Assembly: GCA_025922995.1 (NCBI GenBank)
Contig: JAICGT010000083.1
Coordinates: 1-6,024 of the forward strand
DNA from: Fimbriimonadales bacterium
Lineage (GTDB): Bacteria > Armatimonadota > Fimbriimonadia > Fimbriimonadales > ATM1
Length of the DNA: 6,024 bases
Direction of reading: 5' to 3'
The translations under genes were made by a program, and so were the position numbers. Below the pieces are notes generated by a model, which had not been told where the DNA came from, did no database searches, and worked only from the letters and a program-made list of their open reading frames with translations. Shown here piece after piece: positions 1-5,042 of the stretch (position 1 is the stretch's first letter; every line of letters starts with the position of its first letter).

Positions 1-90
1 AATTCGCCCCATCAGCGGCCCTGCCTCTTTGGAGCGAACGAGCGAGTTGAACGGCTCGTGCGGAATGTGTACGGTCAAAAGCATTCTCAT
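1..90 (-). CDS. Small conserved protein, N-terminal fragment (cut by window edge)
   Basis: The first 30 codons of a minus-strand gene run off the left edge. The translation begins MRMLLTVHIPHEPFNSLV and continues RSKEAGPLMGRI with no stop. A short beta strand followed by a PHEPFN-type turn and a helix resembles the start of small (about 90-100 residue) alpha/beta proteins of unknown function of the DUF3303-like kind. That assignment is from memory of the pattern and is weak. The ATG at 90 is 51 bp after the nuoF stop on the same strand. A second ATG two codons in (position 84) is an alternative start. No Shine-Dalgarno is visible, but a TAGACT hexamer lies 6 nt before the ATG, which could allow a leaderless mRNA. 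Co-transcription with nuoF is equally possible. The place where nuoG might be expected is taken by this gene. Confidence 0.6.
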   Translation of the reverse strand, partial: MRMLLTVHIPHEPFNSLVRSKEAGPLMGRI

Positions 91-141
91 GCGCCGAGTC
101 TACCGCGCACACCGGCCCGACACATGCCCCGAGGACGAACG

Positions 142-1464
142 TCAGACCGTAACCACCGATTCCGGCATCATGCGCTCGGCCTCCGGCCCCTGCACCATGC
201 TCCGCCCGTTCGCGATGTAGTACTCGAATTCTTCGGGAAACACTTTCAACGCGCCCACGATCGGCCACGCCGCAGCGTCTCCGAGGCCGCAAAACGACCG
301 GCCGTCGATTTGGCTGCAAACGTCGTGCAACGTCTGCATGTCGTCCGACCTGCCGCCGCCCTTGCGAATGCGATCCAGTATCTGGAAAAGCCACGACGTC
401 CCTTCTCGGCACGGAGTGCATTTCCCGCAGGATTCTTTCATGTAAAACATAGCCGTTCTCCACATAAAAGTAACGATGCACGTGTGCTCGTTCAAAAATA
501 TGCATCCGCCGGAACCAACCATGCTGCCGACATCAGCCATTTCCTCATAGCCTATGATCGCCTTCCGAGTGTTCTCCGCATTTAGAATGGGCACCGATGA
601 CCCCCCAGGAACACATGCCTTTAATTCGCCGCCCTTCATCCCGCCGGCTAATTCCAGCAATTCGCACAAGGTCGTGCCGAATTCAATTTCATAATTAGCT
701 GGTTTATTTACGTGGCCGGAAACGGAAAAAATCTTCGTGCCACGAGAATTCTTGGTAGACGCTCCCAAAGTCGCGTACCATTCGCCGCCGTTATTGATAA
801 TGAACGGCGCACAAGCGTAAGTCTCTACGTTATTAATAACCGTCGGCAAATCCCATAATCCCGCGACGGTCGGCAGCGGAGCATGTGGAAACTTCAGCCG
901 AGGCATTCCACGCTCTCCCATGAGGCTGCTCATCATAGCGCTTTCCTCACCGCATTCGTAAGACCCCGCGCCCAAATGCACATACATGTCGAAGTCCCAT
1001 CCCGAACCCTGAATGTTCTTCCCTAAATAACCTGCAGCGTAAGCCTCGTCGATCGCCGATTTAACCGCGCGAGCGGCGTCCACAAACTCACCGCGTATGT
1101 AAACGTAGCCAATATCGCCCTGCGTCGCCCAACCCGCAATGATCATCCCTTCGATCATCAAGTGCGGAGTGTTCTCCATGATTTCCTTGTCTTTGAAAGT
1201 GCCCGGCTCGCCCTCGTCGGCGTTGCACAAAACGTAGTGTCGCTTGACCTTCTCCTTGGCGATTCCGTTCCACTTGATCCACGTCGGGAAGCCCGCTCCG
1301 CCCCTGCCGCGCAATCCACTGGCTTTCACCTCGTCGATCACCGCCTGCCGTTCCATGCCGAGCGCCTTCTTCAGAGCCTGATATCCGCCCTTCGCCTCGT
1401 AACCGGCCATCGTGCGGTACGCAGGGTCGTCGGTGTGTTCCAGCAGCAGCTTCCGTTCAGCCAT
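142..1464 (-). CDS. nuoF: NADH-quinone oxidoreductase subunit F (complex I, 51-kDa-type NADH-binding subunit)
   Basis: This 440-residue protein, the usual full length for NuoF/Nqo1, is the entry point of respiratory complex I on the cytoplasmic face. It oxidises NADH on FMN and passes electrons to the N3 [4Fe-4S] cluster. Visible motifs are the glycine-rich GLRGRGGAGFP at 50-60, NADEGEPGTFKD at 81-92, and GAGSYECGEES at 165-175 with the following SLMGERGMPR, where most relatives have SLEG. PTVINNVET lies at 207-215. N3 cluster ligands are C346, C349 and C352 (SCGKCTPCREG) with C392 (SFCGLGD), about 40 residues on. The SLBB-like and C-terminal helical parts are intact. The ATG at 1464 is chosen because the homology starts there and a TACAAT hexamer lies 8 nt upstream. 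Neither nuoE nor nuoG adjoins it, so the gene sits outside the common nuoEFG order. HoxF- or formate-dehydrogenase-type diaphorases share the fold, but length and sequence favour NuoF. Confidence 0.95.
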   Translation of the reverse strand: MAERKLLLEHTDDPAYRTMAGYEAKGGYQALKKALGMERQAVIDEVKASGLRGRGGAGFPTWIKWNGIAKEKVKRHYVLCNADEGEPGTFKDKEIMENTPHLMIEGMIIAGWATQGDIGYVYIRGEFVDAARAVKSAIDEAYAAGYLGKNIQGSGWDFDMYVHLGAGSYECGEESAMMSSLMGERGMPRLKFPHAPLPTVAGLWDLPTVINNVETYACAPFIINNGGEWYATLGASTKNSRGTKIFSVSGHVNKPANYEIEFGTTLCELLELAGGMKGGELKACVPGGSSVPILNAENTRKAIIGYEEMADVGSMVGSGGCIFLNEHTCIVTFMWRTAMFYMKESCGKCTPCREGTSWLFQILDRIRKGGGRSDDMQTLHDVCSQIDGRSFCGLGDAAAWPIVGALKVFPEEFEYYIANGRSMVQGPEAERMMPESVVTV

Positions 1465-1472
1465 CGCATTCG

Positions 1473-1478
1473 ATTGTA
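1473..1478 (-). promoter_or_regulatory. Candidate -10 element of nuoF
   Basis: On the minus strand the hexamer reads TACAAT (5 of 6 to TATAAT) and ends 8 nt before the nuoF ATG, so initiation would fall almost on the start codon. A TTGATA hexamer (5 of 6 to TTGACA) lies upstream at 1499-1504, but its 20-bp spacing is longer than ideal. No Shine-Dalgarno precedes the ATG. Inferred from sequence only. Confidence 0.4.
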
Positions 1479-1510
1479 CTCGGACGCCATTCTCAGGGTA
1501 TCAAAGCGGC

Positions 1511-1948
1511 ATGACGTTCAAGACCAAGCTGTTCCTGGCCGGAAAGACTGCAACGGGCATCACTGTCCCCGACAAAGTCGTAGATAGCCTCGGCAAAGGC
1601 AAGCGCCCGCCGGTTAAAGTGACGATCAACGGCTTCACCTACCGCAGCACCGTCGCTCCGATGAAGGGCGAATACATGCTGCCTGTCAGAGCCGAGGTAC
1701 GTGATGCGGCAGACATTTCCGCCGGACAAACCATCTCCGTGGATGTGACCTTAGACACCGAGCCTCGCGTCGTGGATGTTCCCACGGACCTTGGCACCGC
1801 CCTCTCAAAACACAAGGGCGCGAAACAGGCGTTCGACAAACTGTCTTACACCAACCAAAAAGAGATCGTGCTGGGTCTCGAAAGCGCAAAAACCGAAGAG
1901 ACTCGAACTCGGCGCCTCACTAAGGCGATCGAAAAGCTTCTCGGCTAA
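1511..1948 (+). CDS. DUF1905 / YdeI-OmpD-associated family protein
   Basis: A 145-residue two-part protein. Residues about 3-85 match the DUF1905 beta-barrel-like domain: FKTKLFLAGKTATGITVP, the PPVKVTINGFTYRSTVAP strand pair, LPVRAEVRDAADISAGQTI, and DVTLDTEPRVVDVPTDL. Residues about 92-145 form the helical YdeI/OmdA 'bacteriocin-protection' tail, with ALSKHKGAKQAFDKLSYTNQKE and AKTEETRTRRLTKAIEKLL. The biochemical role of the family is not established. The frame is open upstream to an ATG at 1412, but that would overlap nuoF on the other strand and add 33 residues lacking homology, so 1511 is chosen. A weak AGGG lies 12 nt before the start, and a TATCAA hexamer 6 nt before it. The gene is divergent from nuoF (46 bp) and converges on the araC-type gene with a 4-bp overlap. 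Confidence 0.88.
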   Translation: MTFKTKLFLAGKTATGITVPDKVVDSLGKGKRPPVKVTINGFTYRSTVAPMKGEYMLPVRAEVRDAADISAGQTISVDVTLDTEPRVVDVPTDLGTALSKHKGAKQAFDKLSYTNQKEIVLGLESAKTEETRTRRLTKAIEKLLG

Positions 1949-2604
1949 ATCGTTGCGTGCCGGTCGGCAGTGGGCGGCACGCCGTGGTAAGCGCGGTATG
2001 CCCGATGGAAGCTGCTTTGGTCGCTATAGCCGACCGCAAAACAGATATCCCGAATCGGGCGCCGAGTCGTCGTTATCAGCCGCTTAGCCTCGTTGAGCCG
2101 CACTTGCGACAGGTATCTCTTGAACGGCATGCCGGTCACTTCCTTGAAAAGGTAGCGGAAATGCGACCGACTTAAACCGACCTGGTGAGCCAGTTCGGCA
2201 TCGTTGTGCGGCTGAGCGTAAGACTCCGCGATCAACGCCTGGCACTTTTCTATGGTTTGCTGAGCGAATCTATTGGCGTTAGGCCGTGCGCACGTCGTGG
2301 CGTGTGCAAGGTAGTGGTTTGCAAGGCGTAGCAACTCTTCAGCGGAGTCGGCATTGGTCGCCTCAGCTGCGGCGCTCGCGATCGTCGCTTCTACAGCCGG
2401 TGGAGCCCCGATCTCGAGCGTCGAGGTCACGAGCGTCGTCACGAGGGAAATAAACCGTGCCCTGGCGAGGGTTAGGTCTTCGACAGCCAACGAGTCCAAG
2501 TCCGCGAGGAACTGCCGGAAATAGGCATCTAATTCCGTGCGTTGCCCCATGCGAACCATGGCGCTCACTTCGCTGTAGCTAACGTGCCCGCTTAGGTCGG
2601 TCAT
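1945..2604 (-). CDS. AraC-family transcriptional regulator (short form, no N-terminal ligand-binding domain)
   Basis: A 219-residue regulator. The C-terminal half is a standard AraC DNA-binding domain with two helix-turn-helix units: NDAELAHQVGLSRSHFRYLF at about 134-153, then PIRDICFAVGYSDQSSFHRA at 183-202, ending in YHGVPP. The first about 110 residues are helical. Their pattern (a regularly spaced QFLADLDSL-type helix, LARARFISLVTTLV, IGAP, then SAEELLRLANHYL) resembles the linker that follows a PocR sensory domain in many AraC/PocR regulators. The PocR domain itself is absent. Translation starts inside the end of the upstream glycoside-hydrolase-like gene (ATGA, 4-bp overlap) with a good Shine-Dalgarno, so the two are surely co-expressed. 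It may regulate its own operon or sugar use, but its targets and effector are unknown. The TAG stop overlaps the convergent DUF1905 gene. Confidence 0.9.
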   Translation of the reverse strand: MTDLSGHVSYSEVSAMVRMGQRTELDAYFRQFLADLDSLAVEDLTLARARFISLVTTLVTSTLEIGAPPAVEATIASAAAEATNADSAEELLRLANHYLAHATTCARPNANRFAQQTIEKCQALIAESYAQPHNDAELAHQVGLSRSHFRYLFKEVTGMPFKRYLSQVRLNEAKRLITTTRRPIRDICFAVGYSDQSSFHRAYRAYHGVPPTADRHATI

Positions 2605-3905
2605 TTCGTTTCCTGTTCAGTAACTACGCTGATCGGGCCCAAAGGCTTCGCCGCCGGCAGTTGTCCAATCTGGTCATAGAACTTTTCGTTGAAAAGCTCG
2701 GCTTCTTTGCCCGGCATCGGATTCGTACTGGCGTAGCTGAAATAGCAAACGCCGCTGAGCTTCGCATCGGCGATTTTCGCCTGTGTCAGGGTCTGTGCGT
2801 GCGAATTCAGCCAGTTGCCGATTCCGGCGGCAATGTGGGCTTTCGGCTTGAGGTTTTCACAATACTTCACCCAATTTCGGAAGTGGCTCGCGTGGGTCTT
2901 CTCACGGAAATAAAGCATGGGCAAGACGAGGTCGACGACACCCTCCTGTGCCCAGGTCTTCCAGTCCTGGAAACATCGCGCATATGCGGATGACTGCCGA
3001 AAGTCGCTCGGCGCATCGCCCCACGGGATTGCTGCGGTCGATACAATGAGCTTTGGCTTGATCGCCTTGGCAGACTTCACAATGCTGCGGACGAGGCCGG
3101 TCACTTGCGCCCGCCGCCAGTCGTTCCAAAGGGGGTCGTTCGTCGCGGGAAGGCCCTCGGCGGCATAGTCGGCACCGGATTTTTCCGCCCCTGGGAAAAA
3201 CGACTCTCGCGAGTTCCCCGCTCGAGTAGCCGGCTTGGCATAACCGGCTGCCCGGCTCCGAGAAAGCACCTGCTCGCGCTGCGTCTCTGCCAGAGATTCG
3301 TAAAATCGCTCGACGCTAACCGGGTTGTAACCCCACTCCTTGCCTGTGTAGCGGATAAAGTCGAGATGGATGCCGTCCACGTTGTAGTTGCGGACGACCT
3401 CCGTATACAGTTGCCGCAAGTAATCCGCCGCCATCGGATGCCCGAAGTCGAGCGCTCGTCCCACTTCGGTTCCCGTCTCGCCTTCGGGATTCTGCGTGAG
3501 CCAGTCCTTATGCTTGTAAAGAACGTGGTCGACCCAAGGCGGGTCCGACTTCGACTCCCAGAGCGGGTGCGCATTCAGCCATGCGTGCACCTGCATGGGC
3601 GGGTCCTGAGCGTGGGCAAGGAGGATAGCATGCTTGAGGCCGTCGAAAAGAGGCATGGCATCCGGCGCCCTTGGCTCCAACGCGCTCATGTGATAAACCT
3701 GCGCTCGGCTACGGACCTGGATGAAAAGCGTGTTGATCTTGGCGCGCTTGGCTCGGCCGATCAACTGTTCGACCTGACGGGGTGTCTTAATTCCTTCGTG
3801 GAATACGTCCACCCACATGCCTCGGAGTTTTCCTGAATCTTGTGCCATCGCGGCGCTCAGCAGTAACCCTCCGATGAGTACGATTATCGTCTTTATCCGT
3901 CCCAT
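2601..3905 (-). CDS. Exported family-10 glycoside-hydrolase-like protein (GHL10/DUF187)
   Basis: A (beta/alpha)8-barrel protein of the YngK/GHL10 type, likely exported and acting on a polysaccharide. The substrate cannot be read from sequence. Numbering from the longer start at 3932 (443 residues), a signal peptide MGRIKTIIVLIGGLLLSAAMA ends at an AxA site before Q31. Family motifs are KLRGMWVDVF (35-44), NTLFIQVRSRAQVYH (67-81), VHAWLNAHPLW (115-125), the signature VDGIHLDFIRY (185-195) with candidate catalytic acids D186 and D191, WNDWRRAQVTGLV (269-281), VVDLVLPMLYF (332-342) and GVCYFSY (394-400). The ATG at 3905 (434 residues) is preferred over 3932: it places the basic n-region first and lies 8 nt after a TAAAAT box, and the nine extra residues are not signal-like. 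Residues about 222-258 look inserted relative to the family, and their DNA is rich in palindromes. First gene of an operon with the araC-type regulator. Confidence 0.85.
   Translation of the reverse strand: MGRIKTIIVLIGGLLLSAAMAQDSGKLRGMWVDVFHEGIKTPRQVEQLIGRAKRAKINTLFIQVRSRAQVYHMSALEPRAPDAMPLFDGLKHAILLAHAQDPPMQVHAWLNAHPLWESKSDPPWVDHVLYKHKDWLTQNPEGETGTEVGRALDFGHPMAADYLRQLYTEVVRNYNVDGIHLDFIRYTGKEWGYNPVSVERFYESLAETQREQVLSRSRAAGYAKPATRAGNSRESFFPGAEKSGADYAAEGLPATNDPLWNDWRRAQVTGLVRSIVKSAKAIKPKLIVSTAAIPWGDAPSDFRQSSAYARCFQDWKTWAQEGVVDLVLPMLYFREKTHASHFRNWVKYCENLKPKAHIAAGIGNWLNSHAQTLTQAKIADAKLSGVCYFSYASTNPMPGKEAELFNEKFYDQIGQLPAAKPLGPISVVTEQETK
2611..2614 (-). promoter_or_regulatory. Shine-Dalgarno of the araC-type gene
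   Basis: On the minus strand AGGA is followed by 6 nt and the ATG at 2604. It is embedded in the last codons of the upstream gene and supports this start and translational coupling. It is the clearest ribosome-binding site in the window. Confidence 0.65.
3159..3269. repeat. Palindrome-rich segment, probable in-frame insertion in the glycoside-hydrolase-like gene
   Basis: About 111 bp (37 codons) encode a low-complexity stretch with no place in the family fold, between the helix after the DxxRY motif and WNDWRR. It contains three inverted repeats: TTTTTCC at 3180-3186 with GGAAAAA at 3194-3200 (7-nt loop), the 8-bp palindrome CTCGCGAG at 3206-3213, and AGCCGG at 3228-3233 with CCGGCT at 3244-3249 (10-nt loop). 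CCGGCT also recurs nearby. Such density in a coding region resembles a small palindromic repeat that entered a gene in frame. The exact borders are uncertain, and no second copy is visible in this window. Confidence 0.4.
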
Positions 3906-3913
3906 GGACTTAT

Positions 3914-3941
3914 ATTTTAGCCGACTTGGCATAGAGGTAAA
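3914..3941 (-). promoter_or_regulatory. Candidate promoter of the glycoside-hydrolase/araC operon
   Basis: On the minus strand a -35-like TTTACC (3936-3941; 4 of 6) and a -10-like TAAAAT (3914-3919; 5 of 6) are separated by 16 bp. The -10 ends 8 nt before the ATG at 3905, so the transcript would start at or next to this codon. This excludes the upstream ATG at 3932, which lies between the two boxes. Confidence 0.5.
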
Positions 3942-3943
3942 AT
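3938..3943 (+). promoter_or_regulatory. Candidate -10 element for the plus-strand unknown gene
   Basis: TAAAAT on the plus strand ends 21 nt before the ATG at 3965, giving a predicted leader of about 14 nt. No convincing -35 is seen at 16-18 bp. The box overlaps the -35 of the divergent operon promoter, so the two promoters might compete. Confidence 0.3.
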
Positions 3944-3964
3944 CTCAGCGTCGGTTTATGCACT

Positions 3965-4318
3965 ATGAATGACGTCATGTCTCAGCTCAAACAGCAGGCC
4001 TCGCAGAACGGATTCAAAGGTGCCTTCACCCGTAAAGTTGCACAGACCGTTGCTGAAGTGGCCGAGTATTTCAAGCGGGAGGCGCCCGGCCTTGATATGC
4101 ATTACGAACTCTGCGAGGACGGCGTTATCTTGACTTGTGATGAAAGGTGCCTCGGACTTACGGGCACCATTAAGAGAGACGGCGAGTTGACACTTACGTT
4201 TCCCGCCGGAAAGAGCCTCGAGCAGGTGATCCTCGCTGAATCTGCCTTTCAGTCCCGCAAACCCGTTCTCGAAGGCGCCGCCAAGTGGGCGCGAACCAGG
4301 CTGGAATCTGTCGGCTAA
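3965..4318 (+). CDS. Hypothetical protein (117 aa), family not recognised
   Basis: I do not recognise this protein. It is soluble, with no signal peptide or membrane segment. Residues about 4-38 look helical (QLKQQASQNGF to AEYFKREAP). Residues 44-82 look like successive beta strands separated by turns (MHYELCEDGVILTC, LGLTGTIKRDGELTLTFPAG), and residues 83-115 are again helical (SLEQVILAESAF, EGAAKWARTRL). Three cysteines cluster at C50, C58 and C62, but no matching histidines suggest a metal site. Codon use resembles its neighbours, and the antisense frame is less protein-like. The ATG at 3965 has no Shine-Dalgarno, and an in-frame ATG four codons later is an alternative. A lamin-tail-like gene follows 50 bp downstream in the same direction and is probably co-transcribed. 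The gene is divergent from the glycoside-hydrolase operon. Confidence 0.7.
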   Translation: MNDVMSQLKQQASQNGFKGAFTRKVAQTVAEVAEYFKREAPGLDMHYELCEDGVILTCDERCLGLTGTIKRDGELTLTFPAGKSLEQVILAESAFQSRKPVLEGAAKWARTRLESVG

Positions 4319-4368
4319 CTGCATCGAATTCCGGCAGCCGCGCGTCCCATCCCACGGGAACCAAAGAC

Positions 4369-4740
4369 ATGCTGAGAATCATGGCAGTGCAACGGAGTGA
4401 TGACCCGCAACGGGAATATGTCTTGCTGCAGAACCACGGGTCGCTGCGCATTGCCTTGCGAGGGCACATGCTCGCGGACGATGGCGGGCTCGACGGGCCC
4501 GATCGAGAGCGCATGTATGTCTTCGCGGACGACGCTCAGATCCCGGCAATGGCTTATGTGCTTCTCGTTTCAGGCGCGGGCAAGAACGGCTGGTATCAAG
4601 ACAGCGACGCCCGGCCAGTTTACTGCGTATATTGGAATAAGAAGCAACCGGTTTGGTCACAAGCGGGCGACGCGATTCACCTGCTGCACGTGATTCACAC
4701 GAACAAGCCCAGGTCGGAAGGCCTGGTCATCACGAGATGA
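4369..4740 (+). CDS. Lamin-tail-domain-like protein (stand-alone, 123 aa)
   Basis: The sequence follows the order of a lamin-tail (LTD) immunoglobulin-like fold. A first strand with REYVLLQNHGSLRIALRGHML (15-35, compare the E-x-V-x-L-x-N-x-G and L-x-G-W pattern of LTDs) is followed by an acidic loop. Then come MYVFADDAQIPAMAYVLLVSG (49-69, the I-P-x-x-x-Y-V-x-V strand), a W/Y-rich loop, and PVWSQAGDAIHLLH (94-107, the W-x-x-x-G-D-x-x-x-L-L strand). The domain fills the entire protein. There is no signal peptide, anchor or nuclease partner, which are common companions of bacterial LTDs. The open frame extends back to 4285 inside the previous gene. The ATG at 4369 is chosen because the domain begins there, and the ATG at 4381 is an alternative. 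No strong ribosome-binding site is visible. Function unknown, and a ligand- or protein-binding role is an inference. Confidence 0.75.
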   Translation: MLRIMAVQRSDDPQREYVLLQNHGSLRIALRGHMLADDGGLDGPDRERMYVFADDAQIPAMAYVLLVSGAGKNGWYQDSDARPVYCVYWNKKQPVWSQAGDAIHLLHVIHTNKPRSEGLVITR

Positions 4741-4744
4741 TGCC

Positions 4745-4764
4745 CTCCCGTTGCATTTACGGGG
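4745..4764 (+). terminator. Weak hairpin after the lamin-tail-like gene
   Basis: CCCGT (4747-4751) pairs with ACGGG (4759-4763) across a 7-nt loop, 6 nt after the stop codon. A T-G pair (4746/4764) extends the stem. There is no T-tract, so intrinsic termination is doubtful. It overlaps the -35 of the next candidate promoter. Confidence 0.2.
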
Positions 4765-4779
4765 CGTTGGCGTCATAAT
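4751..4779 (+). promoter_or_regulatory. Candidate promoter for the structured intergenic RNA
   Basis: TTGCAT (4751-4756, three matches to TTGACA) and CATAAT (4774-4779, five of six to TATAAT) are separated by 17 bp. Initiation would fall near 4785-4787, within the 5' arm of the long closing stem, in a region without a protein-coding gene. Confidence 0.4.
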
Positions 4780-4781
4780 AA

Positions 4782-4956
4782 GGGCGGCTGTCACCAGGGA
4801 TTAGGTGGTAACGGAGGACGGAGCAAGGACGCTCCCGGCCCTTTATTCAGGCTCCTATCTGAGACCTTTTGGGAGTGCTCGAGCTCTTTCGCGGCCCTAA
4901 CCTCGACACCCAGCCTCACGGCCAAGACGGAAGCAAGCCCACGCTCGCAGCCGCTC
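4782..4956 (+). ncRNA. Candidate structured RNA in the 302-bp gap (family not recognised)
   Basis: The gap at 4741-5042 holds no credible gene. Its two distant parts pair: GGGCGGCTG (4782-4790) with CAGCCGCTC (4948-4956), nine pairs with one G-U. Inside, GAGCA (4821-4825) pairs with TGCTC (4876-4880) and CTCCC (4832-4836) with GGGAG (4871-4875), forming one arm with a 6-nt bulge and a smaller TTCAG/CTGAG hairpin (4846-4850/4859-4863). GAGC (4881-4884) can pair with GCTC (4943-4946). TCACC (4791-4795) can pair with GGTGG (4804-4808). A promoter-like element just upstream predicts a start close to the first arm. The closed-end shape and length of about 175 nt are compatible with a 6S-type RNA, but I see no diagnostic 6S, SRP, tmRNA or known riboswitch motif. 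It may instead be a leader of the downstream PBP gene. Confidence 0.35.
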
Positions 4957-5028
4957 CTCCAATAAACAACGGTGCTGCAACTTTACGCCCGGCGTCCTTG
5001 TTACATACGTTGGTTGACGCATGCACAC

Positions 5029-5034
5029 CATAAT
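5029..5034 (+). promoter_or_regulatory. Candidate -10 element of the PBP gene
   Basis: CATAAT (5 of 6 to TATAAT) ends 8 nt before the ATG at 5043, the same distance as in nuoF and the glycoside-hydrolase gene. No properly spaced -35 is seen. If used, the PBP mRNA would be nearly leaderless and separate from the upstream RNA. Confidence 0.35.
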
Positions 5035-5040
5035 GGAAGG
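5035..5040 (+). promoter_or_regulatory. Possible Shine-Dalgarno of the PBP gene
   Basis: GGAAGG lies 2 nt before the ATG at 5043, closer than is usual for a working site. It matters because it competes with the leaderless reading: it can act only if transcription starts further upstream, for example from the 4751-4779 promoter. Confidence 0.35.
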
Positions 5041-5042
5041 AA

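Noticed and set aside
1..5. Window begins with AATTC, as after an EcoRI cut, possibly a clone end
   Set aside because: Several uncut GAATTC sites occur inside the window and the other end is not an EcoRI end, so it is likely chance.
58..585. Plus-strand 175-codon open frame
   Set aside because: Antisense to nuoF, which has full family homology. The translation is Arg/His/Pro-rich shadow sequence without a recognisable domain.
1412..1510. Longer N-terminus for the DUF1905 protein
   Set aside because: The extra 33 residues lack family similarity and would overlap the start of nuoF on the other strand.
3105..3836. Plus-strand 243-codon open frame
   Set aside because: Lies wholly antisense to the glycoside-hydrolase-like gene. 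Its composition is that of a complementary-frame shadow and no family motif is seen.
3906..3932. Upstream ATG (3932) as the start of the glycoside-hydrolase-like gene
   Set aside because: It lies between the candidate -35 and -10 and adds nine residues that do not fit the signal peptide. The ATG at 3905 gives a standard basic n-region.
4851..4875. CTGAGA followed by CC and GGG, recalling a TPP riboswitch
   Set aside because: Only the hexamer fits. The second conserved TPP element (CCTGATCTGG-like) and its spacing are absent, and the downstream gene is a PBP.
4918..4940. ACGGAAGCAAGCC, recalling the GGAA tetraloop of SRP RNA domain IV
   Set aside because: The conserved GGTCAGG and AGCAGCC strands on either side are not present and the flanks do not pair correctly.
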